In this document: positions 41,075 to 49,271 of the stretch, piece after piece
Layout: every line of letters begins with the position of its first letter
How positions within the stretch are numbered: the stretch's first letter is position 1
NCBI RefSeq assembly: GCF_000250635.1
Contig: NC_016940.1
Span: forward strand, 2,914,501-2,978,500
Length of the DNA: 64,000 nucleotides
Direction of reading: 5' to 3'
DNA from: Saprospira grandis str. Lewin
GTDB taxonomy: Bacteria; Bacteroidota; Bacteroidia; Chitinophagales; Saprospiraceae
Position numbers and translations under genes: made by a program
Notes under the pieces: generated by a model
The model's database searches: none
What the model was told of the DNA's origin: nothing
The model's input: the letters and a program-made list of their open reading frames with translations, nothing else

Positions 41075-41907
41075 TGCTCTTTGACAATATGAACAATATG
41101 ACGAATCATCAAACGGCGAATGTCTTGCTCTAATTTGCGATTCGGCTCCTTCAAAATGTACTGAAATTTAAATATTACCGCATCCCGCTTGAGCTCTTCC
41201 ACTTTCAGGATGAAGCTGTCTTCTTGTATCCATTCATGATAGTTCGCAATGGCCGTAATCAGGTCTTGCTCTAGGTTCGGTATGCGCCGAACATACTGCA
41301 AATCCATCTCAAACTCAATGCTGGTTTTCTTGATGTCTCGCTTGGTGTAATTGACAATCTCACTCAGAAAAACGGTATTGTTTGGGATGTAAATCAGATC
41401 GTCATCATCATTCAAAATAACTAGTTTTGACAAGCTCAAACTCATCACTTTGCCCTTCTGCTCCCCAATTTTTACCACATCGCCCAAGTCTACCTCATTC
41501 GAAAAGGCAATCATCATCCCACTAATAATGTTCGAGATGTAGTCCTTGCTCAAAATGGCCAAGGCGGCCGCAAAAATACTAATCGAGGTCAATAAACTAC
41601 TCAAATTGATCCCAAATAGACTCAAAACGGTCATGAATAGGGCCAAGAGCATCACCAAATAGTAAATGTTGTGGCTGCCCGCAATAATGTTGTCTTTCTG
41701 CTCTGCCCCCAGCTTTTTCCGCCTCCGATAAATGTATTGCAAAAATTGCATCAGGCTACTAAAGCCCATAAAAAAGAAGTAGAAGCCCGCAAAGCTATTG
41801 AGGTAGCGCAAAAAAGGCGCTTTGACCAAATTTAACCATTCCGTTTCTACCAAAAACCAAAGGCCAATAAAGACTAACCAGCCGACTAGTTGTAATAAAA
41901 TTTTCAT
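41053..41907 (-). CDS. MscS-family mechanosensitive ion channel, 284 aa
   Basis: Start set at ATG 41907 (MKILLQLVGWLVFIGLW); the longer frame reaching 41973 runs into the GC-rich element R9 and is rejected. Four or so helices fill about 1-140; the last, pore-lining TM3 has SLLTSISIFAAALAILSKDY and ISNIISGMMIAFSNEVDLGD (about 105-155). The beta domain follows: VVKIGEQKGKVMSLSLSKLV and IYIPNNTVFLSEIVNYTK, matching the MscS vestibule. It opens under membrane tension to release solutes during hypo-osmotic shock. Convergent overlap of 22 bp with the LRR gene. Confidence 0.92.
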   Translation of the reverse strand: MKILLQLVGWLVFIGLWFLVETEWLNLVKAPFLRYLNSFAGFYFFFMGFSSLMQFLQYIYRRRKKLGAEQKDNIIAGSHNIYYLVMLLALFMTVLSLFGINLSSLLTSISIFAAALAILSKDYISNIISGMMIAFSNEVDLGDVVKIGEQKGKVMSLSLSKLVILNDDDDLIYIPNNTVFLSEIVNYTKRDIKKTSIEFEMDLQYVRRIPNLEQDLITAIANYHEWIQEDSFILKVEELKRDAVIFKFQYILKEPNRKLEQDIRRLMIRHIVHIVKEHQNKVTP

Positions 41908-41939
41908 TGTTCTTTTTTCTTGTTCTATCCTAATTTTTT

Positions 41940-42089
41940 GGGGCCTGCCGCCTTCGGCGGCCGGGCTGTGCACGGGCTCGCTCTTCGCTCGGCCCTTCGC
42001 CGCTTTCAGCGGCTCGGTCTGGCCTGACGGCCACCCGTTACCATCCCTAGGCCGCGTCGCTTCGCTCCTTTGCGGCGGCTGCGCCGCCT
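41940..42089 (-). repeat. GC-rich modular hairpin element, copy R9
   Basis: Reverse copy: GGGGCCT, hairpin GCCGCC/GGCGGC with loop TTC, GGGCTGTGCACGGGCTCGC, GCTCGGCCC core, hairpin 2 GCCGCT/AGCGGC with loop TTC, GGTCTGG, hairpin 1 GGCC/GGCC with loop TGAC, CATCCCTAGGCC, outer hairpin GGCGGC/GCCGCC with loop TGC. Confidence 0.85.
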
Positions 42090-42110
42090 AAAAACAGCCC
42101 TTGGCCCACT

Positions 42111-43397
42111 TTAGTTCGCCAAAGGGAGCAGCCAGGGCCCAAATGGGGCCGCTTGGACCAAATTAACTTCGGGATCAATAATTCTTTGACTCGGCCGAGC
42201 GTTCAAACTGACAAAAGCATCTACATATACCGCCAGTTTTTGCCCTGCTTTGGCCTCTTGCTGGGCCAAAAATACAGCAAACTCCCGAATCGCCTCGGGC
42301 TGTACGCTCATCCGCTTTATCTGATAGGGCTTGAGGTATTTACTAGCAGATACCTCCCAACGATTCCCTTTTTGGTCCGCCAATTCAAAACGAACCTGCC
42401 CCTGATGCTCTACGAGCATTACCCGCCAACCATAACGATAATAACGCTGCGACCAAATAATATCCTTGGCCCCAAAGAAATGATGCCGCAAGGGGAGAAT
42501 AAATTGCCAAGCAAAATAAAGCAGCAAAATGGGCCCAAACCAGCTTTTATAAGCCGTCTTTTCTCCCTTAAAATAAGGAAGGGGCAGCTTTTTCCAACTT
42601 TTAGGCGGAAAAAAAGCTAAGGTCATCCCAATCATCAAGGGCGGAAAAAGACCAATGTTAAACAGGTAGCCCGTGAGCCCATGAAAAATGAGCACTCCCA
42701 AATAAGCCCAAGGCCTCGTTCTACTCCAACTCAACCAAATGAAGATGCTCAGGTCGTAGCAGGCCGCCAAACGACCTCCCCAAACAGCTGTTTCGGCTAA
42801 GGCCAAAAATTGCCCAATCAAGGGCGTATCCTGGGCCTGTAGCAGCCAAATGCGCAAGGGCCGCCCAGCCCACCAATCTGTACTCAATTTGGCCCAACCC
42901 GCAAAAAAATAAACTAGCGCAATTTGTAAGCGCAAGCAAAAAAGCCAAAAGAAAGGATGCTGCTCTAGCCGTATCTTGGGCCGCCGATAGGCATCCCAAC
43001 TGCTGTTGCGATGCGCCGGCGCAAAAAAGAAAAATAAGGCCAATAACTCAATCAAGTAGTAATGATTGATAAAGTTGCTAGCATCTAAACGATGTAAGTA
43101 CCCAAAACAACAGGCAAATAAAAGCACCGAAAAACGATAGTAAGCCCCCAAACTGATCCCAATAGCCCCCAATAGCCCAAAAAGATAGATGTAGGGAATG
43201 GCCGCATCGCCTAAAGAGGGAAGGGTATAGCCCGACCAACTAAAGCGATAGGCCAAGTCCTGAAAACGCTCCGCCGCTTCTCCCTTCATCCAAGAGCTGA
43301 TGAAGCCATAGGCGCCAATGCCGCCAAAAAGAATGCGCAAAAGCACTAAAGAACGAATATCAATGGCTTGTCCCAGGTAGTGTTGGACCTTTTTCAT
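42111..43397 (-). CDS. HTTM domain (vitamin K-dependent gamma-carboxylase-like) membrane protein, 428 aa
   Basis: About eight transmembrane helices in residues 1-300, then a soluble tail. HTTM features seen are SLVLLRILFGGIGAYGFI at the start, YFFAGWAKLSTDWWAGRPLR (about 163-182) and LWLL-type helices after it; the W-AG-P pattern is characteristic. The tail has YRYGWRVMLVEHQGQVRFEL, as in bacterial gamma-carboxylase-like proteins. Those homologs need not carboxylate glutamate, so activity is open. Monocistronic on the minus strand. Confidence 0.87.
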   Translation of the reverse strand: MKKVQHYLGQAIDIRSLVLLRILFGGIGAYGFISSWMKGEAAERFQDLAYRFSWSGYTLPSLGDAAIPYIYLFGLLGAIGISLGAYYRFSVLLFACCFGYLHRLDASNFINHYYLIELLALFFFFAPAHRNSSWDAYRRPKIRLEQHPFFWLFCLRLQIALVYFFAGWAKLSTDWWAGRPLRIWLLQAQDTPLIGQFLALAETAVWGGRLAACYDLSIFIWLSWSRTRPWAYLGVLIFHGLTGYLFNIGLFPPLMIGMTLAFFPPKSWKKLPLPYFKGEKTAYKSWFGPILLLYFAWQFILPLRHHFFGAKDIIWSQRYYRYGWRVMLVEHQGQVRFELADQKGNRWEVSASKYLKPYQIKRMSVQPEAIREFAVFLAQQEAKAGQKLAVYVDAFVSLNARPSQRIIDPEVNLVQAAPFGPWLLPLAN

Positions 43398-43505
43398 AGA
43401 ACGCTAAAGCTTGTGGAGAATAAAGGGCAAAAGCCTGATTGAGCAGCAAACCCCAAAAAATAATAAGCCTCAAAAAAATCATTATCTTTAGCCCAAAATT
43501 AGCAG

Positions 43506-44177
43506 ATGAAAGCACATTATCCAATCCTATGCTTAGCTCTTTTTTTACTCTTGGCCTGCCAACATCGAAAAGAAGAACGTGCCTGGCAAGAACGACTCCG
43601 CCAAGCCGATGAACAAGCCGAGGCCAGAAAAGCCCGAGAGCAGGCCATAGCCGCCAAATCATTGGCTGATTCTGCCCGGCAAATGCAGGCTTACCGCCAA
43701 TCTCGAGAGGGAAGAATAAAGATAGAGCAAGAAACAGGCTTAGGCAGCCAATTTGGTAAGGGGCTCCTGCCCAGCAGCCTGAAAAATAACCAACCCCTAA
43801 TTAGCTTTATGACTGGCCCCTGCTATGGAGAATGTCCACAATATCACCTATATTTTTGGGCGAATGGAGATGTTCTCTATGAAGGCCTCGCCTTTGCCGA
43901 ACCCATGGGCAAAAGAGAATGCAAAATAGACCCCAAAAAATTAAAGACCTTATTAGCCAATTGGACCCCCGCTTTTGAAACCTGGCAACGGTATTACCCC
44001 CAAGAAGAAGAACCCCTAGAGGGCTTCCCTTTTAAAGCTATTTCACTAAAATTGCCCCAAGGACAAAAAATAATTTTAGATTATCACGATGCCCCTAAAG
44101 GCTTGATTCAGTTGGAGAAAAGTATCGATTCACTGGCCAAAGCTAGCTTTGATTCCCCTATGAAAACCATTTTTTAG
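43506..44177 (+). CDS. DUF6438 domain lipoprotein, 223 aa
   Basis: Lipoprotein signal MKAHYPILCLALFLLLAC (Cys at 18). A highly charged helical linker (about 20-75, RKEERAWQERLRQADEQAEA and on) precedes the DUF6438 core: ISFMTGPCYGECPQYHLYFW, ANGDVLYEGLAFAEPMGKRE (about 98-138). The GPC-G-CP-Y pattern is diagnostic. Function of the family is unknown. Divergent from the HTTM gene, with a 108-bp gap that must hold both promoters; ATTATCTTTAG near 43480 is a weak -7 candidate. Confidence 0.87.
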   Translation: MKAHYPILCLALFLLLACQHRKEERAWQERLRQADEQAEARKAREQAIAAKSLADSARQMQAYRQSREGRIKIEQETGLGSQFGKGLLPSSLKNNQPLISFMTGPCYGECPQYHLYFWANGDVLYEGLAFAEPMGKRECKIDPKKLKTLLANWTPAFETWQRYYPQEEEPLEGFPFKAISLKLPQGQKIILDYHDAPKGLIQLEKSIDSLAKASFDSPMKTIF

Positions 44178-44186
44178 GCAAAAAGA

Positions 44187-44218
44187 TTTGGATAATCCAA
44201 AGCCCTGCCCTATATTTG
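44187..44218 (+). promoter_or_regulatory. Bacteroidota-type promoter of tRNA-Cys
   Basis: ATTTGGA (TTTG at 44187-44190), 20 bp, TATATTTG (44211-44218). Same two boxes and spacing as the other two tRNA promoters in the window. Confidence 0.8.
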
Positions 44219-44253
44219 CAATCGCTTCGACAGAGAAGCATACCCCTTAAAAA

Positions 44254-44327
44254 GGTCGCGTGGCCGAGTGGCTAGGCAGAGGTCTGCAAAACCTTGTACG
44301 GCGGTTCGAATCCGCCCGCGACCTCCA
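44254..44327 (+). tRNA. tRNA-Cys (GCA), with encoded CCA
   Basis: Cloverleaf with acceptor GGTCGCG/CGCGACC, D-arm GCCGAGTGGCTAGGC, anticodon loop CTGCAAA with GCA, T-arm GGCGG TTCGAAT CCGCC, discriminator T. CCA is present at 44325-44327, unlike the two CAT tRNAs in this window. Confidence 0.95.
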
Positions 44328-44328
44328 A

Positions 44329-44362
44329 AACAGTTAGCATTTTTGCTGACTGTTTTTTTTTT
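44329..44362 (+). terminator. Terminator of tRNA-Cys
   Basis: Stem CAGTTAGCA / TGCTGACTG (one G-T pair) with a T loop, then ten or more Ts, immediately after the CCA. Confidence 0.9.
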
Positions 44363-44380
44363 GCCCCTAGGCAGTTGGGC

Positions 44381-44418
44381 CAAAAAAAGGGCAGCTGGAA
44401 ACTCCAGCTGCCCTTTTT
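44381..44418 (-). terminator. Terminator of the smpB operon
   Basis: Stem AAAGGGCAGCTGG / CCAGCTGCCCTTT with loop AAACT-type and T-runs on both sides; 16 bp beyond the stop at 44434. Confidence 0.85.
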
Positions 44419-44433
44419 CGCTTTAACGGCTCG

Positions 44434-45099
44434 CTATTTAGCAAAGAGGCCCAAGTTCTCGACCAGCTCATAGCTGGCCACCGCCTTGAGCTGCTGCTCT
44501 TGCTCCGCCGAAAGCATGCCCGTGATTTCTACGGCTTCTATCTTGCCAATATTATCGGGTAGGGCAATTTTGGCCAGCTCTCTTTCGCTATTCTCTTCTT
44601 TTAGATAAAAGCGACTTTCACTAATGGCATTGCGCCGCTCCAAACGGCCAATATCTCGGCCACGCTCGTCGACCAACTGACCATTGGGGCGGAGCAGCCC
44701 AACTAGGCGCTCATCTCGCCGAATTTCGGTCCCTTTGGTGCTGGTCCGAAAGACATACTCATGCTCTAGCGTAAGCACATAGACCAAATTGTTTTTCCCC
44801 GGACCAATATAGCTGCGAAAAGCATAGGCAAAAACAGGCTGCCCCTCCGGAGAGAGAAAAACACCCTTGCCCTGCCGCTGATTGCTCTTTTCAACCACCT
44901 GGTCTACCTCTTTGGCAGAAATGCCCGCAGACCAAGGAACAAAGCCGCCCTTAAAGCTAGCAATAGCCTCCTTAAGGCTGGCTAAGTCTTCTTCTAACTC
45001 GCCTTCATCGGGCTGTACATTGCGCAAAAAGCGAAGCAGGAAGAAAATACCCGCAATCAAGAGTAATACAACAAGGGCAATTATGGCAAAAATATTCAT
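44434..45099 (-). CDS. Hypothetical membrane-anchored protein, 221 aa
   Basis: One N-terminal transmembrane helix (about 3-25), then a charged soluble domain. It has AYAFRSYIGPGKNNLVYVLT, EYVFRTSTKGTEIRRDERLV and GLLRPNGQLVDERGRDIGRL, beta-rich with no catalytic motif. Last gene of the smpB operon, 17 bp after the CxxC protein gene. No family recognised. Confidence 0.75.
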   Translation of the reverse strand: MNIFAIIALVVLLLIAGIFFLLRFLRNVQPDEGELEEDLASLKEAIASFKGGFVPWSAGISAKEVDQVVEKSNQRQGKGVFLSPEGQPVFAYAFRSYIGPGKNNLVYVLTLEHEYVFRTSTKGTEIRRDERLVGLLRPNGQLVDERGRDIGRLERRNAISESRFYLKEENSERELAKIALPDNIGKIEAVEITGMLSAEQEQQLKAVASYELVENLGLFAK

Positions 45100-45116
45100 A
45101 GGAGAGGGATTAAAAG

Positions 45117-45602
45117 TTATTCTTCATCTTTGTAGCGAATGCGATAGACCTTAGAGCAGACCCGGCAGTAAAAACGGCCCATGTACTGCTTGGCGTTGAT
45201 GATGTCCTCATCCCGTTTTTCGTTTTTTACCGATTTTACAGAAGAAAACTCTGGATTGGTCTTCATAAATTTATTATGGACCATGCAACGCTGCATGCTG
45301 GCCTTGTTTCCACGAGCACGCTCCTCTGCCGCAAATTGCTTTTCTTCTTTGGTCAGCAACTTGGTGCAAACCGAGCAATAACGACGATAATTGAGCTGAT
45401 AGGCAAATGGATAGGCCTCACTACGGCGAAAATCAGAGGCATTGGCCCGATAATTATCGCTGAGTTTCATCTTCTTTTTGTGCAAAGGACATTTGCGCAT
45501 GGTGTTTTTCTCCTCACGACTGAGGTTTTCCAAATCGGGCTGGGCCCAGCTAGCTACGGCTAGCAAAAGAAAGCAAAAGCTTAAAAAATAAGAGAGTTTC
45601 AT
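45117..45602 (-). CDS. Secreted protein with paired Cys/His motifs, 161 aa
   Basis: The ATG at 45602 gives MKLSYFLSFCFLLLAVASWA, a signal peptide; a longer frame upstream overlaps the VanX gene and is rejected. The mature protein is an internal duplication: KCPLHKKKMKL ... YRRYCSVCTKLLTKEE, then RCMVHNKFMKT ... GRFYCRVCSKVYRI. Each half has C-x2-H-x3-M followed by C-x2-C, which suggests two metal (zinc or copper) sites. Family not recognised. It lies between the vanX-like gene and the 221-aa gene in the smpB operon. Confidence 0.8.
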   Translation of the reverse strand: MKLSYFLSFCFLLLAVASWAQPDLENLSREEKNTMRKCPLHKKKMKLSDNYRANASDFRRSEAYPFAYQLNYRRYCSVCTKLLTKEEKQFAAEERARGNKASMQRCMVHNKFMKTNPEFSSVKSVKNEKRDEDIINAKQYMGRFYCRVCSKVYRIRYKDEE

Positions 45603-45651
45603 AAATGTCGTTTTGTTAAGTTCTTGGCCAATTCTGCAAGAATTGTGCATT

Positions 45652-46428
45652 TTAGCCCTTTGGCTCCAAACTATCTGTGGGGCAAGACCATTGCCAATTA
45701 GATAAGGGAAAGCGTTGGGCTTTATAAACAAAATGCCACCACTCGGTCCGAATGGTAGAAAAACCAGCCGCCTGCATCTGCTGCCGCAACAATTTACGGT
45801 TTTTATTGACTTCTTCCGAATGTTGGGTATAGGACCAATAGGCTTCTTTGCCAAAATAATCAAAGGGAGTGCCCATATCCAATTCCCGACCCAAACTATC
45901 CACCAAACTGAGATCTAAGGCGTTGCCACGGCTGTGCATAGAGCCCTGCTTGGGCGGATGCACATAACGAGGGTCTGGCGTTTTCTTCCAAAGGGCCCAC
46001 TGCGCCGAAGAGGGCCGGTAGCAATCAAAGAATTTAAGACTTAGGCCTATACTATCCAAATTCTGCTGCACTTTCATTAAGGATTTGGCCACCGCCAAAC
46101 GACTATAACAGCCCGGACAATCATAGACCTGCAATTCCATAAAGTTGTTGCTCGTCGCATAACGGATTTCATATTCCGCCTGCGGAATCAATTGCTGCAA
46201 ATCTACCCAGGCACTATCCTCCAAAGAAAGTAAGGAGTCCCGAATTTCTAATTGCCGAAGCCGACGAGCTTCTGCGTATAAAAATGCTGTATCTTCGGCC
46301 GGAGCCAAAGATACAGCACTGTCTGTTTTTTCTTCTGAACTAGGCTCCGCTTTTTCTTCTACAACCTCGCCTTGACAGGCAAGCAAAAAAAGCAAACTCA
46401 GCAGTAAAAAAGGGCTAAACTTATCCAT
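45652..46428 (-). CDS. D-Ala-D-Ala dipeptidase, VanX/DdpX type (peptidase M15D), lipoprotein
   Basis: 258 aa. Lipoprotein signal MDKFSPFLLLSLLFLLAC with Cys18, then a Glu/Ser linker. Zinc ligands are His165 and Asp172 in SMHSRGNALD and His232 in EWWHFVY, with catalytic Glu229; FFDCYRPSSAQ supplies the usual Arg. VanX-type enzymes split D-alanyl-D-alanine. In a genome without vanA-type genes this serves peptidoglycan turnover, not glycopeptide resistance; no vanH or vanA gene is nearby. Start overlaps the smpB end by 8 bp. Confidence 0.9.
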   Translation of the reverse strand: MDKFSPFLLLSLLFLLACQGEVVEEKAEPSSEEKTDSAVSLAPAEDTAFLYAEARRLRQLEIRDSLLSLEDSAWVDLQQLIPQAEYEIRYATSNNFMELQVYDCPGCYSRLAVAKSLMKVQQNLDSIGLSLKFFDCYRPSSAQWALWKKTPDPRYVHPPKQGSMHSRGNALDLSLVDSLGRELDMGTPFDYFGKEAYWSYTQHSEEVNKNRKLLRQQMQAAGFSTIRTEWWHFVYKAQRFPLSNWQWSCPTDSLEPKG

Positions 46429-46879
46429 ATTTTAAATTGCGGTCCATATCGCGCTTGAGGTCCTTTTGCTTCAGACTGTCGCGCTTATCAAAACTCTTTT
46501 TACCACGGGCCAAGGCAATTTCTAACTTTACCTTCCCCCGCTCATTTAAATAAAGGCGATAAGGTACAATAGAAAATCCTTTTTCCTTTACTCGACCCAG
46601 CAATTTCTTAATTTCTTGTTTGTGGGCCAAGAGCTTACGAGGCCGCAAAGGCTCATGATTGTTGTAGGTCCCTAGCTCATAAACCGAAATGTGCAGCTTT
46701 TCCAACAAAAGCTCGCCCTCTACTACCCGACAAAAAGCATCGCCCATATTGACTTTGCCCTGACGAATAGACTTAATTTCGGTCCCTTGCAATACAATCC
46801 CCACTTCTAGGGTGTACACAAATTCATATAAATGCCGCGCTTTGCGGTTGACGATTTCGATTTTATTCTTAAATTCCAT
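46421..46879 (-). CDS. smpB: SsrA-binding protein SmpB
   Basis: 152 aa, normal length. SmpB binds tmRNA and delivers it to stalled ribosomes for trans-translation. Family motifs: NRKARHLYEFVYTLEVGIVL, QGTEIKSIRQGKVNM, D-F---GE, SVYELGTYNNHEPLRPRKLL, GKVKLEIALARGKKSFDKRD and the basic tail KQKDLKRDMDRNLKYG. First gene of a minus-strand operon of four; the next gene overlaps its end. GC-rich copy R10 lies 16 bp before its start codon. The tmRNA gene itself was not found in the window. Confidence 0.96.
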   Translation of the reverse strand: MEFKNKIEIVNRKARHLYEFVYTLEVGIVLQGTEIKSIRQGKVNMGDAFCRVVEGELLLEKLHISVYELGTYNNHEPLRPRKLLAHKQEIKKLLGRVKEKGFSIVPYRLYLNERGKVKLEIALARGKKSFDKRDSLKQKDLKRDMDRNLKYG

Positions 46880-46895
46880 GAGTTGTTATTTTTTT

Positions 46896-47035
46896 GGGGC
46901 TTCCCCTCGCTTCGCTCGGGTCGGGCTGTTTCGCAGCTCGCTGTTCGCTCGGCCCTGCGCCGCCTTTGGCGGCTGGGTCTGGCCCTGCGGGCCACTGCTG
47001 TCCATCCCTAAGCCTGCGGCGGCTTCGCCGCCTGC
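46896..47035 (-). repeat. GC-rich modular hairpin element, copy R10
   Basis: Reverse copy: GGGGCTTCCCCTCGCTTCG, CTCGGGTCGGGCTGTTTCGC, GCTCGGCCCTG core, hairpin 2 GCCGCC/GGCGGC with loop TTT, GGTCTGG, hairpin 1 GGCCC/GGGCC with loop TGC, CCATCCCTAAGCC, outer hairpin GGCGGC/GCCGCC. Located between smpB and the DtxR-type gene. Confidence 0.85.
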
Positions 47036-47105
47036 AAAACCCAGAAGAAAGCCTTTTTCTTGATTTCGGGGGCATAACTTTTTTGCCTTCGGCAAAGTTC
47101 CAACT

Positions 47106-47777
47106 TTAGCAAAGGCGAACAAAAAGGTGCTGCCCCAATTTTTTGCTCAGTTGCAGTTGTGTGCCATCTTTTTTCTGGACCAACAAGCTGCCATCAAAGC
47201 TAAAGTGCTTAATGAGCTGCAGCTCTACGCCTAGTTGTAGGCCCAATTCTTCTAAGTAGCGGAGAAAGTCGGCATCATCCTCTTTGACGCCCACAATGCG
47301 AGCGCATTGCCCCTCTTTTAGCTCGGCCAAAATGATATGCTCTAGCACATGAAAATTGCCCTCTGCATCTGGAATGGGGTCGCCATGTGGGTCTACTTTG
47401 GGGTAGCCCAAAAAAGCATCTAGACGGTCCACCAATTCTATAGAGCGAATATGCTCGAGCTGTTCGGCTAGAGGGTGGACCTCATCCCAGCTAAAGTCTA
47501 GTTTTTCTACCAAAAAGGTTTCCCAAAGGCGGTGCTTTCGGATAAGGGCCAAGGCCTGCTGCTTGCCTTGGGGGTTGAGGCGCACCCCCTTATATTTTTC
47601 ATAAACAATTAGCTCTTTTTCAGATAGGCGGCGGAGCATATCGCTGACCGAGGCGGCAGAAATCTGTACCTCCTGAGCAATGGCGTTGGTAGATACTGGC
47701 CCAGGGGCGAGGTCGGCCAATTTATAGATGGCCTTTAGGTAGTTTTCTTCTGTGATGGAGAGGTCTAGCTCATTCAT
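47106..47777 (-). CDS. DtxR/MntR-family metal-dependent transcriptional repressor
   Basis: 223 aa. N-terminal winged helix LDLSITEENYLKAIYKLADL with the recognition helix ISAASVSDMLRRLSEKELIV (about 37-56). The dimerisation/metal domain has HRLWETFLVEKLDFSWDEVH, AEQLEHIRSIELVDRLDAFL and YPKVDPHGDPIPD; His/Glu residues there are the expected Mn2+ or Fe2+ ligands. A C-terminal FeoA-like SH3 domain (about 150-222) includes GQCARIVGVKEDDADFLRYL. Such proteins repress metal-uptake genes when metal is replete. No transporter gene is adjacent. Targets and metal are unknown. Confidence 0.93.
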   Translation of the reverse strand: MNELDLSITEENYLKAIYKLADLAPGPVSTNAIAQEVQISAASVSDMLRRLSEKELIVYEKYKGVRLNPQGKQQALALIRKHRLWETFLVEKLDFSWDEVHPLAEQLEHIRSIELVDRLDAFLGYPKVDPHGDPIPDAEGNFHVLEHIILAELKEGQCARIVGVKEDDADFLRYLEELGLQLGVELQLIKHFSFDGSLLVQKKDGTQLQLSKKLGQHLFVRLC

Positions 47778-47794
47778 AGATTTTGTAGCGTCTA

Positions 47795-47933
47795 GAAGCG
47801 GGCGCAGCCCGCTGGCTTAGGGATGGTAACTGTTGGCCGTCAGGCCAGACCGAGGCGGCGAAGCTGCCGAAGGGCCGAGCGAACAGCGAGACAGTGCACA
47901 GCCCGACCCGGAGCGAAGCGAAGGGAAAGCCCC
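47795..47933 (+). repeat. GC-rich modular hairpin element, copy F9
   Basis: Forward copy: outer hairpin AGCGGGC/GCCCGCT with loop GCA, TTAGGGATGG, hairpin 1 TTGGCC/GGCCAG with loop GTCA, GACCGA, hairpin 2 GGCGGC/GCTGCC with loop GAA and one G-T pair, CGAAGGGCCGAGCGAACAGC, CAGCCCGACCCGG and AAGCCCC. Confidence 0.85.
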
Positions 47934-47964
47934 TAAAAAAACACTTCTGCTCCTCCTTTAGGCT

Positions 47965-49134
47965 CTATTGTATGGCATTTCGCCAGTTGAGGACTTCGGC
48001 ATTCCAGGCGCTGCGGTATTGGCTGCTACGTTGGAGTATCCATTGGCCCTCATAGGCACTAAAGGTAAAATGGACGGGATAGCGGCCGCGACTGCTGCCA
48101 TAGTACCAGTGCAATTCCTTATTGGTTTGTCGAATAAGTTGTGGCGGCCCAAAGATAGTATAAATTATTCCTCTATCCGTTTTCCAGCCTTCTTTATAGC
48201 TGCTAAAGCTCTGGTTGGCGTACTCCATGCGGCCATAATAGCTTTTGATGAGTTTTCGGGCCACGGCTTCTTTTCGGCTTCGGGCCAGCCAAAATTCGTC
48301 TAGGGCCTTTTTGGGACTTTCGGCCTTATTCATCTTATTATACTCTATATTTTTCGTGATATATCGGCTACCGAGAATAAGGTCTTTGATGCGGTTAATT
48401 TTGGGGAAATCCTCGCCAAAGTAGTTGAGATAAATGCCCTGGCTGGCGTTGCTATCGCTCCGAATCCAGTAGAGTCCCTCTTGGCTGAGTTGTAGCTCTT
48501 GGCCCTTTTTGACCCAAAATCGGGCTTTGGCGCTTTGGTTTTGGCCCAAAAAGATGCCGCTATTATTGCTGTATGGGGGAGGGGCGGGGGCTTGAGATTT
48601 TGGAAAAAAATCGATACAAAAGAGCTGTATAGAGTCGGCGGCGCTAGCCAACTGTAAAATATCAGCGGCTTTGGCGTAGCTGCCCAGAAAGGGGCGGTCA
48701 TCGCTATGTTCTAGGTAAATCTCTTGGCCAATTTGTCGCTCCGGACCATTGAGGTAGAAGAGTTGGGTGCTCAGCAGCTTCTTTTGGGGCGAAGCAATTT
48801 GTAATTTGAGGACCAATGGCTGGCCCCCCACCTTAAAATCGCCTAACTTTAGGCTTTGGGCCTGCCCCAACTCCACGGCCTGAAAATCGAGGACCTCATG
48901 ATACAAAAGGGTCTCTTTGCTCTGATGTGGATAGACTTGAACATCAAGGATGTAGTTGCTTTTGGGGTGCTCCCAGCGCAGATAAAAATGCTGCCCTTTT
49001 TGGATGCAGTCGGTCCGTAAAACCATCGCTTTATCATACTGCTGATACTCTAGCTTATAGAAGGGACTATAATGGCTGGGGGCGCAGGCTTGTAGACCAA
49101 AAATGAGAAGAAAAAGAATGGGAGAGAGGCGCAT
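47965..49134 (-). CDS. GWxTD domain lipoprotein, 389 aa
   Basis: The ATG at 49134 gives MRLSPILFLLIFGLQAC, a lipoprotein signal with Cys17; an extra eight residues from a TTG upstream are unlikely. The N-terminal two thirds are beta-rich with VYPHQSKETLLYHEV. The C-terminal GWxTD domain (about 275-380) reads ALDEFWLARS, GRMEYANQSFSSYKEGWKTD, RGIIYTIFGPPQLI and HWYYGSSRG. GWxTD proteins are common in Bacteroidota; role unknown, location envelope. Confidence 0.9.
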   Translation of the reverse strand: MRLSPILFLLIFGLQACAPSHYSPFYKLEYQQYDKAMVLRTDCIQKGQHFYLRWEHPKSNYILDVQVYPHQSKETLLYHEVLDFQAVELGQAQSLKLGDFKVGGQPLVLKLQIASPQKKLLSTQLFYLNGPERQIGQEIYLEHSDDRPFLGSYAKAADILQLASAADSIQLFCIDFFPKSQAPAPPPYSNNSGIFLGQNQSAKARFWVKKGQELQLSQEGLYWIRSDSNASQGIYLNYFGEDFPKINRIKDLILGSRYITKNIEYNKMNKAESPKKALDEFWLARSRKEAVARKLIKSYYGRMEYANQSFSSYKEGWKTDRGIIYTIFGPPQLIRQTNKELHWYYGSSRGRYPVHFTFSAYEGQWILQRSSQYRSAWNAEVLNWRNAIQ

Positions 49135-49271
49135 ATTTGTGAATTTGTTGTCTATCAAAATTAAGAAATATCTCTGTGTTTGCTGCTGCTTTGGCCTTTT
49201 TGCCTAAGCCATCGATTTGAACTTTTTGTGCTATTTTGGCTTTAGCCCATCAAATAAAAAAAGCAAAACTA

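Noticed and set aside
41908-41973. Extended N-terminus of the MscS protein
   Set aside because: It would be encoded by the end of GC-rich copy R9, and a signal-like hydrophobic start begins at ATG 41907.
45652-46428. Glycopeptide (vancomycin) resistance gene vanX
   Set aside because: The family match is good, but no vanH, vanA or regulatory genes are present, and it lies in an smpB operon; peptidoglycan turnover is the more likely role.
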